From NCBI GenBank assembly GCA_025454925.1, contig JALONM010000011.1:1-63841 (forward strand): a stretch of 63,841 bases of DNA. Reading direction: 5' to 3'. Shown here one piece after another: positions 27,389-36,830 of this stretch. The translations under genes and the position numbers were made by a program. Under the pieces are notes generated by a model. That model was not told where the DNA came from and ran no database searches. It was given only the letters and a program-made list of their open reading frames with translations. The stretch comes from Cytophagaceae bacterium. Lineage in GTDB: Bacteria > Bacteroidota > Bacteroidia > Cytophagales > Cytophagaceae. Every line of letters begins with the position of its first letter. Within the stretch, counting starts at the first letter, position 1.

Positions 27389-27813
27389 GATAGGATGTGT
27401 GTTAAATAAGGTTATAATAGAAAAAAAACAATACCTCATTTTAAAACACCAGACAGGCAGATTCTTCGATGTAACAAATAAAGTAAGGCTCTTAGTTGGA
27501 TTAAGATACGGATAACCAAAAAATTTGTTTAAAAAAATTAATATAATTAATTAGAAAAATATAATTACTACAGGGTCATTTTAAAAAACCATGTGCGTTC
27601 CCCAAAAATGCAAAAATGAACACTTATTGCATAAGAATGCTTGAGTGTGGATTTCTCCATTGAAATTCTTCAACATAGAATCTACTAATCAAAAAAAGGC
27701 ATGAGAAATAATTGACTTTACGTTTTTTTTTAGGATGTCCTTGATTCTCTATGATTAGATTGCTGGTCAAGTATTTCCTCCATTGCTATGCACAAACCCT
27801 AGACTTTAATGAT
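27389..27813. other. AT-rich gene-free stretch upstream of the receptor gene
   Basis: Contains the promoter region of the TonB-dependent receptor. No exact TAnnTTTG/TTG pair was found on the minus strand. No RNA gene or small coding region is evident. A module B copy follows at 27814. Confidence 0.5.
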
Positions 27814-27912
27814 GGCGTGCCCCTTCGGGTCGGGCTATCGCTACAAGTCCTCGTGGTGGTGCGCCTATAGCGCCCCACGCCACTCCGGGCTTTCTGCTCT
27901 ATCCCTCACGCA
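27814..27912 (-). repeat. Module B copy 3
   Basis: Minus-oriented: reads tgcgtgagggatagag from its right end and finishes ggggcacgcc at the left. The centre differs from the other copies (gtggtgcgcctatagcgccccac), but both ends are conserved. It lies 65 bp beyond the peroxidase stop. Confidence 0.7.
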
Positions 27913-27977
27913 ACATTTATCCGATTTCTATGACAGTAGATAACAGCTACTGGAAAATTAATAAATGAGAATACTAT

Positions 27978-29783
27978 CTATTTATGCATGGGTTGATGGA
28001 GTGCATTTAAAAAATGTATAATTCTCCTTATTTCTTGCTTAGTCAAATGCAAGGATTCGGGTGGTAAGGTTTGATTGTTTAAATGTAAGCCTCTACCAAT
28101 GCCACCACCATCATTATAAAAATCCATCACGGCAGGTAAATCAGCAAATACTCCGTTGTGCATGTAGGGCGCAGTGCCTGCCACGTTGCGGAGACCTGGT
28201 GTCTTAAAGGATCTGTACCACACAGAAACCTCGCGGTTATCGCGCCCCGCATCATCGTCAAGCGGAACTTTTCGATGATCCGCATCGGGAACACCCAATA
28301 CTTCCGATTCACTTTCGGTATAGTATGGAGGTACCAACCCGGAAAACTCCGGAGGAAAATGACAGGTGGCACAGCGCGCTTTACCCATAAACAAATTAAA
28401 ACCTTGTCTCACCTCTTTGTCGGGCTGGCGTTGCCTGCGTAGCATAGAATCAAAAGGCGATGCATGCCGCACCAGACTGCGTAAAAACGAAGCCAAGGAA
28501 GCATTGATGGTAATTTCATTGACAGGATTTTTTTCTTCCGGGAAAGCCTTGGCAAATTGAGGTCGATACGAAGAATCATTGTATAAACGTTGCTGCAGCA
28601 AAAGATAATTCGAATCAAACTCCGAAGGATTGCGCACTACTTGTTGAATCTGGTGTTCAAGGTGTGCCCCACGAAGGTCCCAGAAATACGCCGCCTGCAA
28701 GGCCACGTTGGTCAATCCGGGTGTATTGCGTTTGGCAACCTGTCCATGACCAGTAGTACTAAGTGGCAATCCATCGCTATACAGTCTTTCCGGTTGATGA
28801 CATGTTGCACAGGAAACTTCTTTTTGCTTAGATAAAATGGGATCGAAAAACAATCGCTTCCCTAATTCAATTCTTGCTGATTGATGGCTTTCATGTTTAT
28901 AAGGCGAAAAAAACCAGGGATTAAAAAAATCTTCATCGAAGTACGATAAGGTATCGTAGTTCCAGGACCGATTGTTAACGCCCGCTTCTTCAGGTCTTTC
29001 AAGGCCTGAAGTGCGATGCAACACACCCAAACTTTTAAATAATGGAATGGAGCGTTGGCTGATAAAACCAAAATGATCGAAGTCTTCGATCCCTCCAGTA
29101 AAATAAGATGAATCGCCAAGGGAAAGCAGCGAACGATAGCGAGAATAGTGCAAGGGCGCATATTGCTGTGCATACGCATCAAAGGCGGCCAACTTACTGC
29201 ATAATCCCAACCAGGCGTGCTTCGATTCCTGAATCCCATTTTTTTGAATGGGATTATCAAAAGAACTCAAGCCTAAAAAGCTGATACGGATTATTTCGAG
29301 ACGCAACGCATCTAGTATTTGCCATTCTTGAGCAGGAAATGTCGGGTAAATTTGATGAAATTCTTTTAAGGCAAATGAAAGTCCTTCTGCCTGCTTTTGC
29401 AATTCTATATAATCTATTTTTTTTTCATGTAACAAGCGCTCCAGTACCTGAAATCCTTTAGGTGGAATTTCAGCATAATCGGCTTGCGCATTATCGACGC
29501 GTATCAGATCAGCACCATTTATATTTTTTAATCCCGGCTCTTGATATTCCATCCACCACTGACAATTTTTAAAGGCCAAACGCGAACGGGTAAATTGCAA
29601 CAGCAAAGAGGACGCTGGTCTTTTTTCTTTAATCATCGCATACATCCGATCTACCTCTTGCTGTAAGATCCGATAGTGCTCTTTATATTCGTTACGAATG
29701 ACTTCTGAAGGAAATTGTCTGCTTCGCAATGCGAAGCAGACAATCAGAATAAAAGTAAACAAGGAAAAAAAAGTCCATTTCAT
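27978..29783 (-). CDS. Di-haem cytochrome c peroxidase (MauG/CcpA family) with helical N-terminal domain
   Basis: A 601-aa exported protein. An N-terminal membrane or signal segment (about 4-20) is followed by a helical domain of about 270 residues with no known catalytic motif. The C-terminal half is a bacterial di-haem peroxidase. Haem motifs are CATCH at 325-329 (high-potential or peroxidatic) and CATCH at 471-475, with family motifs KRNTPGLTNVAL, FKTPGLRNVAGTAPYMHNG and VMDFYNDGG. It would reduce H2O2 or carry out a MauG-like oxidation in the periplasm. It starts 5 bp after the stop of the PhoX-like gene, so the two are almost certainly co-transcribed. The long N-terminal helical domain is not part of classical CcpA. 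Confidence 0.9.
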   Translation of the reverse strand: MKWTFFSLFTFILIVCFALRSRQFPSEVIRNEYKEHYRILQQEVDRMYAMIKEKRPASSLLLQFTRSRLAFKNCQWWMEYQEPGLKNINGADLIRVDNAQADYAEIPPKGFQVLERLLHEKKIDYIELQKQAEGLSFALKEFHQIYPTFPAQEWQILDALRLEIIRISFLGLSSFDNPIQKNGIQESKHAWLGLCSKLAAFDAYAQQYAPLHYSRYRSLLSLGDSSYFTGGIEDFDHFGFISQRSIPLFKSLGVLHRTSGLERPEEAGVNNRSWNYDTLSYFDEDFFNPWFFSPYKHESHQSARIELGKRLFFDPILSKQKEVSCATCHQPERLYSDGLPLSTTGHGQVAKRNTPGLTNVALQAAYFWDLRGAHLEHQIQQVVRNPSEFDSNYLLLQQRLYNDSSYRPQFAKAFPEEKNPVNEITINASLASFLRSLVRHASPFDSMLRRQRQPDKEVRQGFNLFMGKARCATCHFPPEFSGLVPPYYTESESEVLGVPDADHRKVPLDDDAGRDNREVSVWYRSFKTPGLRNVAGTAPYMHNGVFADLPAVMDFYNDGGGIGRGLHLNNQTLPPESLHLTKQEIRRIIHFLNALHQPMHK

Positions 29784-29788
29784 AAGTA

Positions 29789-31627
29789 CTATTCTACCAC
29801 CAGTTTAAACACTTGTTGGTTAGTGGTTTGGATAAAATACACCCCTGCACTCAACTGCGATATATCAATTGTTTCAACATTACGACTCACCAGTTTGCGT
29901 TGGCCTTTGGCATCGTAAATGGCAATATCGGATGGCTTAGAGAGGTGAAGCACACGCGAGGCAGGATTCGGATAAAACTGAAGGGATTCGCCTTCCCAAA
30001 CAGGCGCTTCCGTAGAGGTAAGCAAGTATTCCTGCATGCCCGTGATTACTGCCGTTAACGAACGGTTGTAAGGCGGTGTATTCGTAGTATTGGGATGTTG
30101 CATGTTTACAAAAGCCGAGGTGGCATCAGGAGTAAACGCGCAGCCCGTAACTTCGCAACCTTTGGGACCTATTAAAAACAATTGCAAATCATTCACCGTA
30201 GGATTGGTGATGCTCAAATCAAGGAAATACATTTCGCAGATGGTGGTGTTGGAACCTGAAACATACGATGGATTGCGGCCTTGCGATTGACCGTTCAAGT
30301 CTTCCATAATGATGAGGAAATTTTTATTTCCAATAGAAACCGATTCCACTCCATCAGGATTGGATAAATGATATCCTTTTGAAAGTGCCATTCCGCTGGT
30401 GGCCGGACCACCTTCGATGTAGGAACGCATGGTATTGGTAGCAATATCAAATTCGATGACACGACCGAAATAATCGGGCATATCAGCAGTGCTCCAATTC
30501 GGGAATTTTTGCTGAAGATGCAATTCAGGAACTCCATTCTTTACTGCAGAAGGATTGCGCAGGTTGGCATTGTCGCGGCCTGTTTCGCAAATATATAGTT
30601 TACCTTGGATGTAAGTAAGCCACTCGTGTCTGATACCGGTGGTCGCACCTGCTCTCAGGGCCACGTTGCGTGCATCCATCAATGAGTCGCGTTGCTGGGC
30701 AGCGGTTTGTGTAACGTCATTAATTGGCAACCAGGTGCCTCCTACTCCGTTGCTGTTTTGCTTATACGCATACAACACCCCTTCCGAAAGATCACCGGCT
30801 GTTTTGGCAACAAATTTAAAAAAGACCGCAGGCGTAAAATCATCGGTTAGGTAAACTGTTTTCTGGTCGTCCATTACATACGCTTGCTCGTGTTCAAAAC
30901 GACCCATCGAATAATGTTTCTTCACTACAGTGGCGGTAACCGGATCAACTTCTACAATCCAGTTCAGGTTCTGGTATCGTTTTAATGTTACTCCATTGAA
31001 TACACCGTGCCCTGTAGCGGGGATTGTATAATCAGAAGTATCGCGAATACCCGTTCCGTCGGCGCCAGTGGTATTCTGAAATGTAGAACCTTTGCGAATG
31101 TTTACGTTGGACGTTTGCGACCACTCTTCCGCGGTGAGTATGGTACCCCAAGGCGTCTTCCATCCACCGCAGTTTGCGGCTGTAAGGCCCACCGGAGTAA
31201 AGTTAATATTTTTGTAAAAAACCGGTTTGTTATCCACCTTTTCTTGAGCTACTGTAGACCAGACACCATTCGTCTTCTTGACTTTGAATTGCGTCATTCC
31301 ACCACCATCGCCAAATCCCTGGCCTCCACCAAAGGCATTATCGTTCACCAGGAGTTCGTTGTTAATGACTACATAACCAGAATCGCTGGAACCGTTGATG
31401 GGCATGTATCCTGTAAAATCGGCCCATTCTTTTACCGTACCCCAGGAATCGGAATACACATCGTAGGCAGTACAATCTTGTGCCACACACAAAATGTTTA
31501 ATTTTAATGGGGAAGGTGGCACAACAATCGTCTGAGTTCTAAAATTAGTATCCAGGGGAGAGAAGGGAATTTGAGCCCTAAGCATGGTTACTGCCAACAG
31601 GCAACAAGTAAGTACAATCTGCTTCAT
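29789..31627 (-). CDS. PhoX/DUF839-like exported protein with T9SS domain
   Basis: A 612-aa secreted protein related to the PhoX alkaline phosphatase family (DUF839). Visible parts: signal peptide (about 1-19, ending MLRAQ), a DUF839 beta-propeller, and a C-terminal T9SS sorting domain (LQFYPNPASRVLHLS). Family motifs are TPWGTILTAEE (158-168), matching the PhoX TPWGTxLTCEE element with Cys replaced by Ala, and GRFEHEQA (242-249). PhoX binds iron and calcium and cleaves phosphate esters. The Cys-to-Ala change and the lack of a Tat signal make phosphatase activity uncertain. It is the first gene of a two-gene unit with the peroxidase (5-bp gap). Confidence 0.85.
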   Translation of the reverse strand: MKQIVLTCCLLAVTMLRAQIPFSPLDTNFRTQTIVVPPSPLKLNILCVAQDCTAYDVYSDSWGTVKEWADFTGYMPINGSSDSGYVVINNELLVNDNAFGGGQGFGDGGGMTQFKVKKTNGVWSTVAQEKVDNKPVFYKNINFTPVGLTAANCGGWKTPWGTILTAEEWSQTSNVNIRKGSTFQNTTGADGTGIRDTSDYTIPATGHGVFNGVTLKRYQNLNWIVEVDPVTATVVKKHYSMGRFEHEQAYVMDDQKTVYLTDDFTPAVFFKFVAKTAGDLSEGVLYAYKQNSNGVGGTWLPINDVTQTAAQQRDSLMDARNVALRAGATTGIRHEWLTYIQGKLYICETGRDNANLRNPSAVKNGVPELHLQQKFPNWSTADMPDYFGRVIEFDIATNTMRSYIEGGPATSGMALSKGYHLSNPDGVESVSIGNKNFLIIMEDLNGQSQGRNPSYVSGSNTTICEMYFLDLSITNPTVNDLQLFLIGPKGCEVTGCAFTPDATSAFVNMQHPNTTNTPPYNRSLTAVITGMQEYLLTSTEAPVWEGESLQFYPNPASRVLHLSKPSDIAIYDAKGQRKLVSRNVETIDISQLSAGVYFIQTTNQQVFKLVVE

Positions 31628-31790
31628 AGGTTTGTTTTTTTATGCGACAAATTTCTATTCTGCACATTAACTCACGTTGAAGTCTTGGTTAGAGTATCGA
31701 AAATTTTTGTTAGGTGTATTAAAGGAATGTTTTCTCTGTTCGAGGCAACTGCTCTTCAAATGCCTATCATTACTGCGTTTCAGCGATACT

Positions 31791-31835
31791 ATAAAATAAC
31801 AAGACCTTGTTTTGGACAAGGTCTTGTTATTTTAT
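31791..31835. terminator. 19-bp perfect hairpin, probable terminator
   Basis: ataaaataacaagaccttg (31791-31809) pairs perfectly with 31817-31835 around a 7-nt loop. It lies about 180 bp past the GH2 stop (minus strand) and about 160 bp before the PhoX-like start, within the 388-bp gap 31628-32015. Its AT-rich outer arms supply T-rich ends on both strands. Nothing else is recognised in this gap. Confidence 0.75.
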
Positions 31836-32015
31836 GTTTGTAGTTGAAGTTAACTATCCGGCATTACTATTTCAAATAGTATTACTTTAATAAGAGTTTA
31901 TCGCTTAATGTTTTTCAACTAAGTGTTGTTGTATAGCACTCTAAATACGTTTTAGCCATGCAAAATCATTTTCGAAGACCATCCTTTTCTAAGCAGGGAA
32001 TTACGAGCCTTGTTT

Positions 32016-33803
32016 TTATTTTTTATTCTTATAAAAATCCTGCATGATGTAAAACGCCATTTTGCGTTGGCCTTTGTCTGAAATCAGCCCTTTGCGATTC
32101 CACATATCCTGTACCCCATGCAGCTGCCGTCTGGGGGAACGGAAGTCGGCCAGAATCCAGGGCGACATGCCCCGAAGGAACGATATTTTGGAAAGCATTT
32201 TTAACTGGCATTCATACATGTAGGCCATGTACTCTTCTGTCCAGCGCTCGTCTTTAGATCCGTGCTTGTTAAATAAGGCTTCGCCTCCAAATTCAGTAAT
32301 GACCAGGGGCTTGTTGTATTTACTTTCCCAGGTGCGGTTAAGACAAGCCTCCGGGGTTGCCACGTACCATCCTATGTATTCGTTGCAGCCCAATACATCC
32401 AGGTATTCTCCAAGCGGATCATCAAGCGTCATGGTAGTGCCATCGTAATTATGAATTTCCAAGGCTGCGGAAACAAGACGTGTATTATCCAACTGGCGTG
32501 TTTGTTCGCACAGAGTGCGCAAAAAGTTATTTCTGTTTTCTGAAGGGGGCGTTTCATTGGCCATCGACCAGATAATTACTGAAGCGCGGTTCCGGTCGCG
32601 CTTGACCATATCTTGTAATTGTGCAGATGCCTTTTTAAGCACTGTCGCATTTCCGAATTGCACCGTCCAGTACACAGGTATCTCAGACCATACCATCAAG
32701 CCCATTTTATCTGCCAGTTTTACCATGTGCTCATTGTGCGGATAATGCGCCAAACGTACATAATTACAACCGAGTTCTTTGGCCCATTGCAACAGCATGG
32801 CTGCGTCTTCCGGACCATTGGCCCGGCCCACGCGCTGCGGAATTTCTTCATGAATACAAATGCCTTTTAAAAACACAGGATTCCCGTTGAGCAAAATTTC
32901 CGTTCCCCTGGTTTCTATAGTTCTAAAACCAATGGATTCTTCCATCCGCTCTGCTCCCATGCGCAACATTACCTGGTATAATTTAGGAGCGGCAGGACTC
33001 CACAACTGAAGGTTCTTTACTGGTATTTCAATTTCCTGGTAATCGGATTCAGTAAAACTCAATGTCTTTTTAATACCGGCTTCCGGAATTTCCAATTGCA
33101 CCGTTTGTGTGGATGGTTTATTCAAGCGCACTTGAGCCCTAATGGTCTGGCGATCTCCTTTTTTTAATTGCACTACATAGTCTCGAATAAAAACTTCATC
33201 GGTTTCAACCAGTACCACATCGCGGGTGATACCACCGTAATTCCACCAATCGGTATTGATGGTGGGAATTCCATCGACCTTCCTTTTATTATCCACTTTG
33301 ATGACAACAAAATTAGATCCGGGCTTCAATTTGTCTGAAACATCAATTACATAGGGCGTGAAACCACCTTCATGCTCGGCTACCTTGGTTCCATTCACAT
33401 ATACATGCGAATAATAATTACTGGCACCCACATATAAGTGCAAGCGTTTGCCTGCTTTGAGATCGTAGTTAAAATCCTTTTTATACCAAATGGTACCTTC
33501 GTAGTACAAGAGTTCCTTGCGCTGAGAATTCCAATCGCCTGGTACGTTCAAATAATCAGAACTTACGAAATCATATTCGATAAGTTCTTGTTTGTTGGCA
33601 GGTGCCTGATTTTTAAAAAATCCATTAGGATGTTCTTCGTATCGGTAATTGTAAAAACCATTTTCATACGGATCTATCAGGATTTCCCACTGTCCATTTA
33701 ACGAAATTGTTTTCCTGGACCACACATTCACCATTAGTTCTTGCTGCGCAGGAAGTAGTTGCAAACACAAAAAAGAAAGGATGAACCACAGAATTCGTAA
33801 CAT
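32016..33803 (-). CDS. Glycoside hydrolase family 2 (beta-glucuronidase-like)
   Basis: A 595-aa exported enzyme. It has a signal peptide (about 1-19, ending LLPAQ), an N-terminal jelly-roll sugar-binding domain (about 30-200, with NYGGITRDVVL), an Ig-like domain (about 205-298) and a TIM barrel (about 300-590). Catalytic residues are intact: N416/E417 in SMANE (acid/base) and E504 in VITEFGGEAL (nucleophile). GICIHEEIP, and LAHYPHN also fit. Length and motifs are closest to beta-glucuronidases, though beta-galactosidase or mannosidase specificity is possible in GH2. There is no T9SS domain, so it is probably periplasmic. The hairpin at 31791 would end its transcript. Confidence 0.9.
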   Translation of the reverse strand: MLRILWFILSFLCLQLLPAQQELMVNVWSRKTISLNGQWEILIDPYENGFYNYRYEEHPNGFFKNQAPANKQELIEYDFVSSDYLNVPGDWNSQRKELLYYEGTIWYKKDFNYDLKAGKRLHLYVGASNYYSHVYVNGTKVAEHEGGFTPYVIDVSDKLKPGSNFVVIKVDNKRKVDGIPTINTDWWNYGGITRDVVLVETDEVFIRDYVVQLKKGDRQTIRAQVRLNKPSTQTVQLEIPEAGIKKTLSFTESDYQEIEIPVKNLQLWSPAAPKLYQVMLRMGAERMEESIGFRTIETRGTEILLNGNPVFLKGICIHEEIPQRVGRANGPEDAAMLLQWAKELGCNYVRLAHYPHNEHMVKLADKMGLMVWSEIPVYWTVQFGNATVLKKASAQLQDMVKRDRNRASVIIWSMANETPPSENRNNFLRTLCEQTRQLDNTRLVSAALEIHNYDGTTMTLDDPLGEYLDVLGCNEYIGWYVATPEACLNRTWESKYNKPLVITEFGGEALFNKHGSKDERWTEEYMAYMYECQLKMLSKISFLRGMSPWILADFRSPRRQLHGVQDMWNRKGLISDKGQRKMAFYIMQDFYKNKK

Positions 33804-34108
33804 AGAAAATTATATTTTCATACAAGAAGATGGAATAAAATCTTTTTTCCTAACAGGAACCCAAGGGTTGCACCATTATTAGATTTTATGTCAAGCATTC
33901 GTTAGAAATGTTCAATGTTTTAGAAATGAATGGACCTCGTTAATCCATCCGGTAAATCCATAGCCGGGGTGCTGTTGTCATAGAGTAGAATTACTCATTG
34001 TAAAATTAGTGATTTTGACTGGAGATATCGTTCGTTTTTTGCCATTTTTATAAATTACAAAACAGTTAATTATTAAAAATGTAATTATAAAAATATTTAA
34101 TTAATAAA

Positions 34109-34139
34109 TTTTGAATAAATGAATCACTTTATTACATTT
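34109..34139 (+). promoter_or_regulatory. Promoter of the tRNA-like RNA
   Basis: TTTTG at 34109-34113, an 18-bp spacer, and TACATTTG at 34132-34139 give an excellent match to the Bacteroidota promoter pattern. Transcription would start near 34146, about 30 nt before the cloverleaf. No coding gene follows on this strand before the terminator at 34322. The left half of this 560-bp gap (33804-34100) shows nothing further. Confidence 0.75.
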
Positions 34140-34175
34140 GTATCATCAAACGTTGCCACATACGATTGTATACTC

Positions 34176-34320
34176 TGTAGGGTGACGAAATTGGCAGCCG
34201 TACCCTCCTGTCTCGAGGGTGGGGAGTCCAGGATAAACGCGGGATAATGGGTTGACCACAAAATCAGTTTGCTGTCCCGTAGCTAACTGCCCCATGGTAG
34301 TTCGACTCTACCCCCTACAG
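34176..34320 (+). ncRNA. Stand-alone tRNA-like RNA with 76-nt variable region
   Basis: A full cloverleaf can be drawn. The acceptor stem is TGTAGGG (34176-34182) with CCCTACA (34313-34319), extendable by one pair. U8 follows, then a 3-bp D stem with AAATTGGCAGC loop (G18G19 present). The anticodon stem is CCCTC/GAGGG (34203-34207/34215-34219) with loop CTGTCTC, and the T arm is GGTAG-TTCGACT-CTACC. Position 73 is G. If decoded as a tRNA the anticodon would be GTC (Asp), with C38 and G73 also Asp-like, but position 37 is U rather than a purine. The variable region (34220-34295) forms a long arm with TGGGG/CCCCA and CGGGA/TCCCG stems. CCA is not encoded. It has its own promoter and terminator. 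It may be a highly divergent tRNA or a regulatory tRNA mimic. Confidence 0.7.
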
Positions 34321-34321
34321 C

Positions 34322-34348
34322 AAAAAACCGTCTTCGGACGGTTTTTTT
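34322..34348. terminator. Bidirectional UUCG-loop terminator
   Basis: aaaaaaccgtc (34322-34332), loop ttcg, gacggttttttt (34337-34348). It begins 1 bp after the tRNA-like RNA and also lies 20 bp past the stop of the convergent GSCFA gene, so it can serve both. Confidence 0.92.
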
Positions 34349-34367
34349 AGTTTATACCTAAGCCCTA

Positions 34368-35348
34368 CTATAAATCCTTCAACCGAGTTCTTAATTCAGC
34401 CATCTCGCTGGTTAAGGTTATTTCACCATCCAATTTTTCCAAACGATCCAAGGTGTTTTCCAGAAATTGCCTGTACTCGGCAGATTCCGGATACATAGGC
34501 ACATGCTGCATGGCCTTTTTTAACTGCAACCACTCTTGCATGAGCGCTTGCGTATGCGCATTGAAAAAGGATTCCTGAAACTTATTCCAAACATATTCTT
34601 CCGCCTGAATGGAAGGATGCATCAGATCGTCGGCATAAAAACGGTAATCGCGCAAATCATCCATCAACAATTCGTAGGATGGAAAATATGCTGCTTTGCC
34701 CTGCTCTACGAGTTTATGAATACCGATCCGAAGCAAGGCTTTACTCACCGAATTCATTTCCAGTTTATCGCGATGATGGCGCACCGGACTTAAACTAAAC
34801 ACCACTTTACCTTTGGGATTTAATAACTGAAAATGGGAGATGATTTGATGCAAGGCATGATTGATTTCCACCTCCTGCAATAAGCGCATGGTAAAATGAG
34901 AGGCAGGCACTTTATGACAGTTGGATACAATGATATTTTTTTCGATGTGCTCATGTACAATCGCTGTTCCCAGGGTTATGAGCAACACATCCGTGGTGAT
35001 TAGATACTTGTGCAGAGCGGCTACCTGCTTGGCCACTTGCTGGGTAAAATCTTCTTCGGTGCGTGAATGTGTATCGGAATGTAAATGATAGGAGAAAAAA
35101 ATATCCTTGCGGATGACCGGTTCAATTAACAAGGCTGGATTCTGCTGCGCAAATGCCTGCATCATGCGCGCTATGGATACCGGATTAAATACATTTCCAA
35201 AGGGATTGTGTTGTATATCCATTTTAGCATCGTGCATACGCAAGCCTACTACATCGGCAAAGCAGGACCCGAGCGCTACGTAGCGATTTTTATAGGAATA
35301 TTGAGGCGCAAAATCCGGCACCTCTAATTCTGTTCTCCAATGCATCAT
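34368..35348 (-). CDS. GSCFA-domain protein
   Basis: A 326-aa cytoplasmic-looking protein with the GSCFA signature at residues 27-31 in VALGSCFADVV, followed by NPFGNVFNPVSI. The family has an SGNH-hydrolase-like fold and unknown substrate. LSPVRHHRDKLEMNSVSKALLR and YFPSYELLMDDLRDYRFY are also typical. Its start overlaps the stop of the CapA-like gene by 4 bp (ATGA), so translation is probably coupled. A shared role in an exopolymer or surface-glycan step is inferred from this coupling. Confidence 0.9.
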   Translation of the reverse strand: MMHWRTELEVPDFAPQYSYKNRYVALGSCFADVVGLRMHDAKMDIQHNPFGNVFNPVSIARMMQAFAQQNPALLIEPVIRKDIFFSYHLHSDTHSRTEEDFTQQVAKQVAALHKYLITTDVLLITLGTAIVHEHIEKNIIVSNCHKVPASHFTMRLLQEVEINHALHQIISHFQLLNPKGKVVFSLSPVRHHRDKLEMNSVSKALLRIGIHKLVEQGKAAYFPSYELLMDDLRDYRFYADDLMHPSIQAEEYVWNKFQESFFNAHTQALMQEWLQLKKAMQHVPMYPESAEYRQFLENTLDRLEKLDGEITLTSEMAELRTRLKDL

Positions 35349-36703
35349 TTGTAGAGCAAATTATCGTTTAAAATATGTGATTTCATTTCTGAAATTTCAG
35401 CCTCGGTGGCAGGTCGGTTCTGTCGGTTCTGCTCCATAAACGTGTACACAGGAACTACAGAACAAATTTTTCCTTTATAGATATAAACATGCAGAAAAAA
35501 AGCCTGCCTCACCCCTATCCGATGTATCTGATCGAATAAAAAATTTCCTAATCCGTAGTAAATAGATTTTCCTTTATAGAATTCGATTTGCTGGATTTGA
35601 TGATTGGCCGTTCCATACACCAGATCTACTCCCATATCGATCAATTCTCTGGAAATCTTTACTTGTCCGGCATGTGGAGCGTATTGATCCCATTCGCCGA
35701 ATTGCATGCCACACACTATGGTAGATACTTGTTGAGATTTCAACCATTCCACGGCTTTACGGGCTTTTTCCGTGGAATACCGGTTGGCTCCCATGGTTTG
35801 ATCTGCACATTCCGACAAAGGACAATTTTCGTTGTAAGCCATCCAACCTAGTTTGGTGCCGTCCTTTAATATCAGCACAAGCGGCTGTGCGGCGGCCTCA
35901 GGCGATCGCCCACCGCCTACGACTTGAATTCCTTGTTGCTGATACCAATCAAGACTTTTCAAATACCAGGTTTTTCCGTAATCCAGATTATGATTGCCAC
36001 TCAGTTCAACCACATCGGCACCTAAGGTTTTAAAGACTGAAGCATGCGCTTCTTTCATGCAAAACTTCATGGTCTTCCCAACGTACTGGCAGGTATCGCA
36101 TAAACTTACTTCATTGCTCATATGAACAATGTCGGATTTGGTAAAATGACCTTTTAATTTTTCCAACAAGAAATCAATACCTTGTGCATCGGCCACTTTA
36201 CCCGCAGATCGAGTAATGGCCGTAACCCCGGTAATGGTTATTTTACTCAATTCTTTTTCAAACAAAGACCGGGTATTTCCTTGGTAAAAAAAATAACCTT
36301 CGTCATGTTGAAAAATGTTTTTCCCTTCCACCGCAAGTACTTTTAACCTTGGATCAAGCTCCTCCAGGGTACAGAGTAATACTTTGTTTTTTGAATGAGG
36401 ATAAAACTCGGAAATGGTTTTTTGAGGTATTTTCTTCCCTGGAAAATACGTCGCTGTTACCGAGGCTGCCTTGGGCGTACAAAAGAGTGATGCCTTGGTT
36501 GCCAGTATTTTCAAGGAATCCACTCGTATCGTATTCACTGTGCTGGAATAGCCAGTAACCACCAATACTACTGGTGCGGGCTGCGGATCTTCCACTGGAA
36601 TGGAAGATGATTCTGTACCTTGAACCTGAAAACAAGACATAAGTACTCCGCAGCTCAGACAAGCGGCCAGTAAAATACGACGAAACAGCATTTTGTTTTT
36701 CAT
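35345..36703 (-). CDS. CapA-family metallophosphoesterase-like lipoprotein
   Basis: A 452-aa protein with an N-terminal export signal and a possible lipobox (GVLMSC, Cys24). A CapA/PgsA-like domain covers roughly residues 185-430: HMSNEVSLC (the NxE-type metal site), ELSGNHNLDYG, GWMAYNEN, and a MQFGEWD ... GTANHQIQQIEFYKGKSIYYGLGNF block. CapA proteins support poly-gamma-glutamate or capsule export. Neighbouring pgs/cap genes are absent, so that role is not assured. The N-terminal 180 residues are additional and unrecognised. It is the first gene of a two-gene unit with GSCFA (4-bp overlap). Confidence 0.86.
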   Translation of the reverse strand: MKNKMLFRRILLAACLSCGVLMSCFQVQGTESSSIPVEDPQPAPVVLVVTGYSSTVNTIRVDSLKILATKASLFCTPKAASVTATYFPGKKIPQKTISEFYPHSKNKVLLCTLEELDPRLKVLAVEGKNIFQHDEGYFFYQGNTRSLFEKELSKITITGVTAITRSAGKVADAQGIDFLLEKLKGHFTKSDIVHMSNEVSLCDTCQYVGKTMKFCMKEAHASVFKTLGADVVELSGNHNLDYGKTWYLKSLDWYQQQGIQVVGGGRSPEAAAQPLVLILKDGTKLGWMAYNENCPLSECADQTMGANRYSTEKARKAVEWLKSQQVSTIVCGMQFGEWDQYAPHAGQVKISRELIDMGVDLVYGTANHQIQQIEFYKGKSIYYGLGNFLFDQIHRIGVRQAFFLHVYIYKGKICSVVPVYTFMEQNRQNRPATEAEISEMKSHILNDNLLYK

Positions 36704-36830
36704 GAGTATGTATAGCCTGCTTAGCTATTCTAATCCTGGTAAGCAGAAAAGTAAAATTACGAAGATACTGTCAGAATGCCTACCTTGCAGTAGGATAGTG
36801 TTCATGTAAAAAATTATCCTCGCTTAACGT

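Noticed and set aside
34176..34320. tmRNA or SRP RNA as explanation for the tRNA-like RNA
   Set aside because: The acceptor arms are close together with a full D arm and anticodon arm, unlike tmRNA, and no SRP GGAAG-type loop is present.
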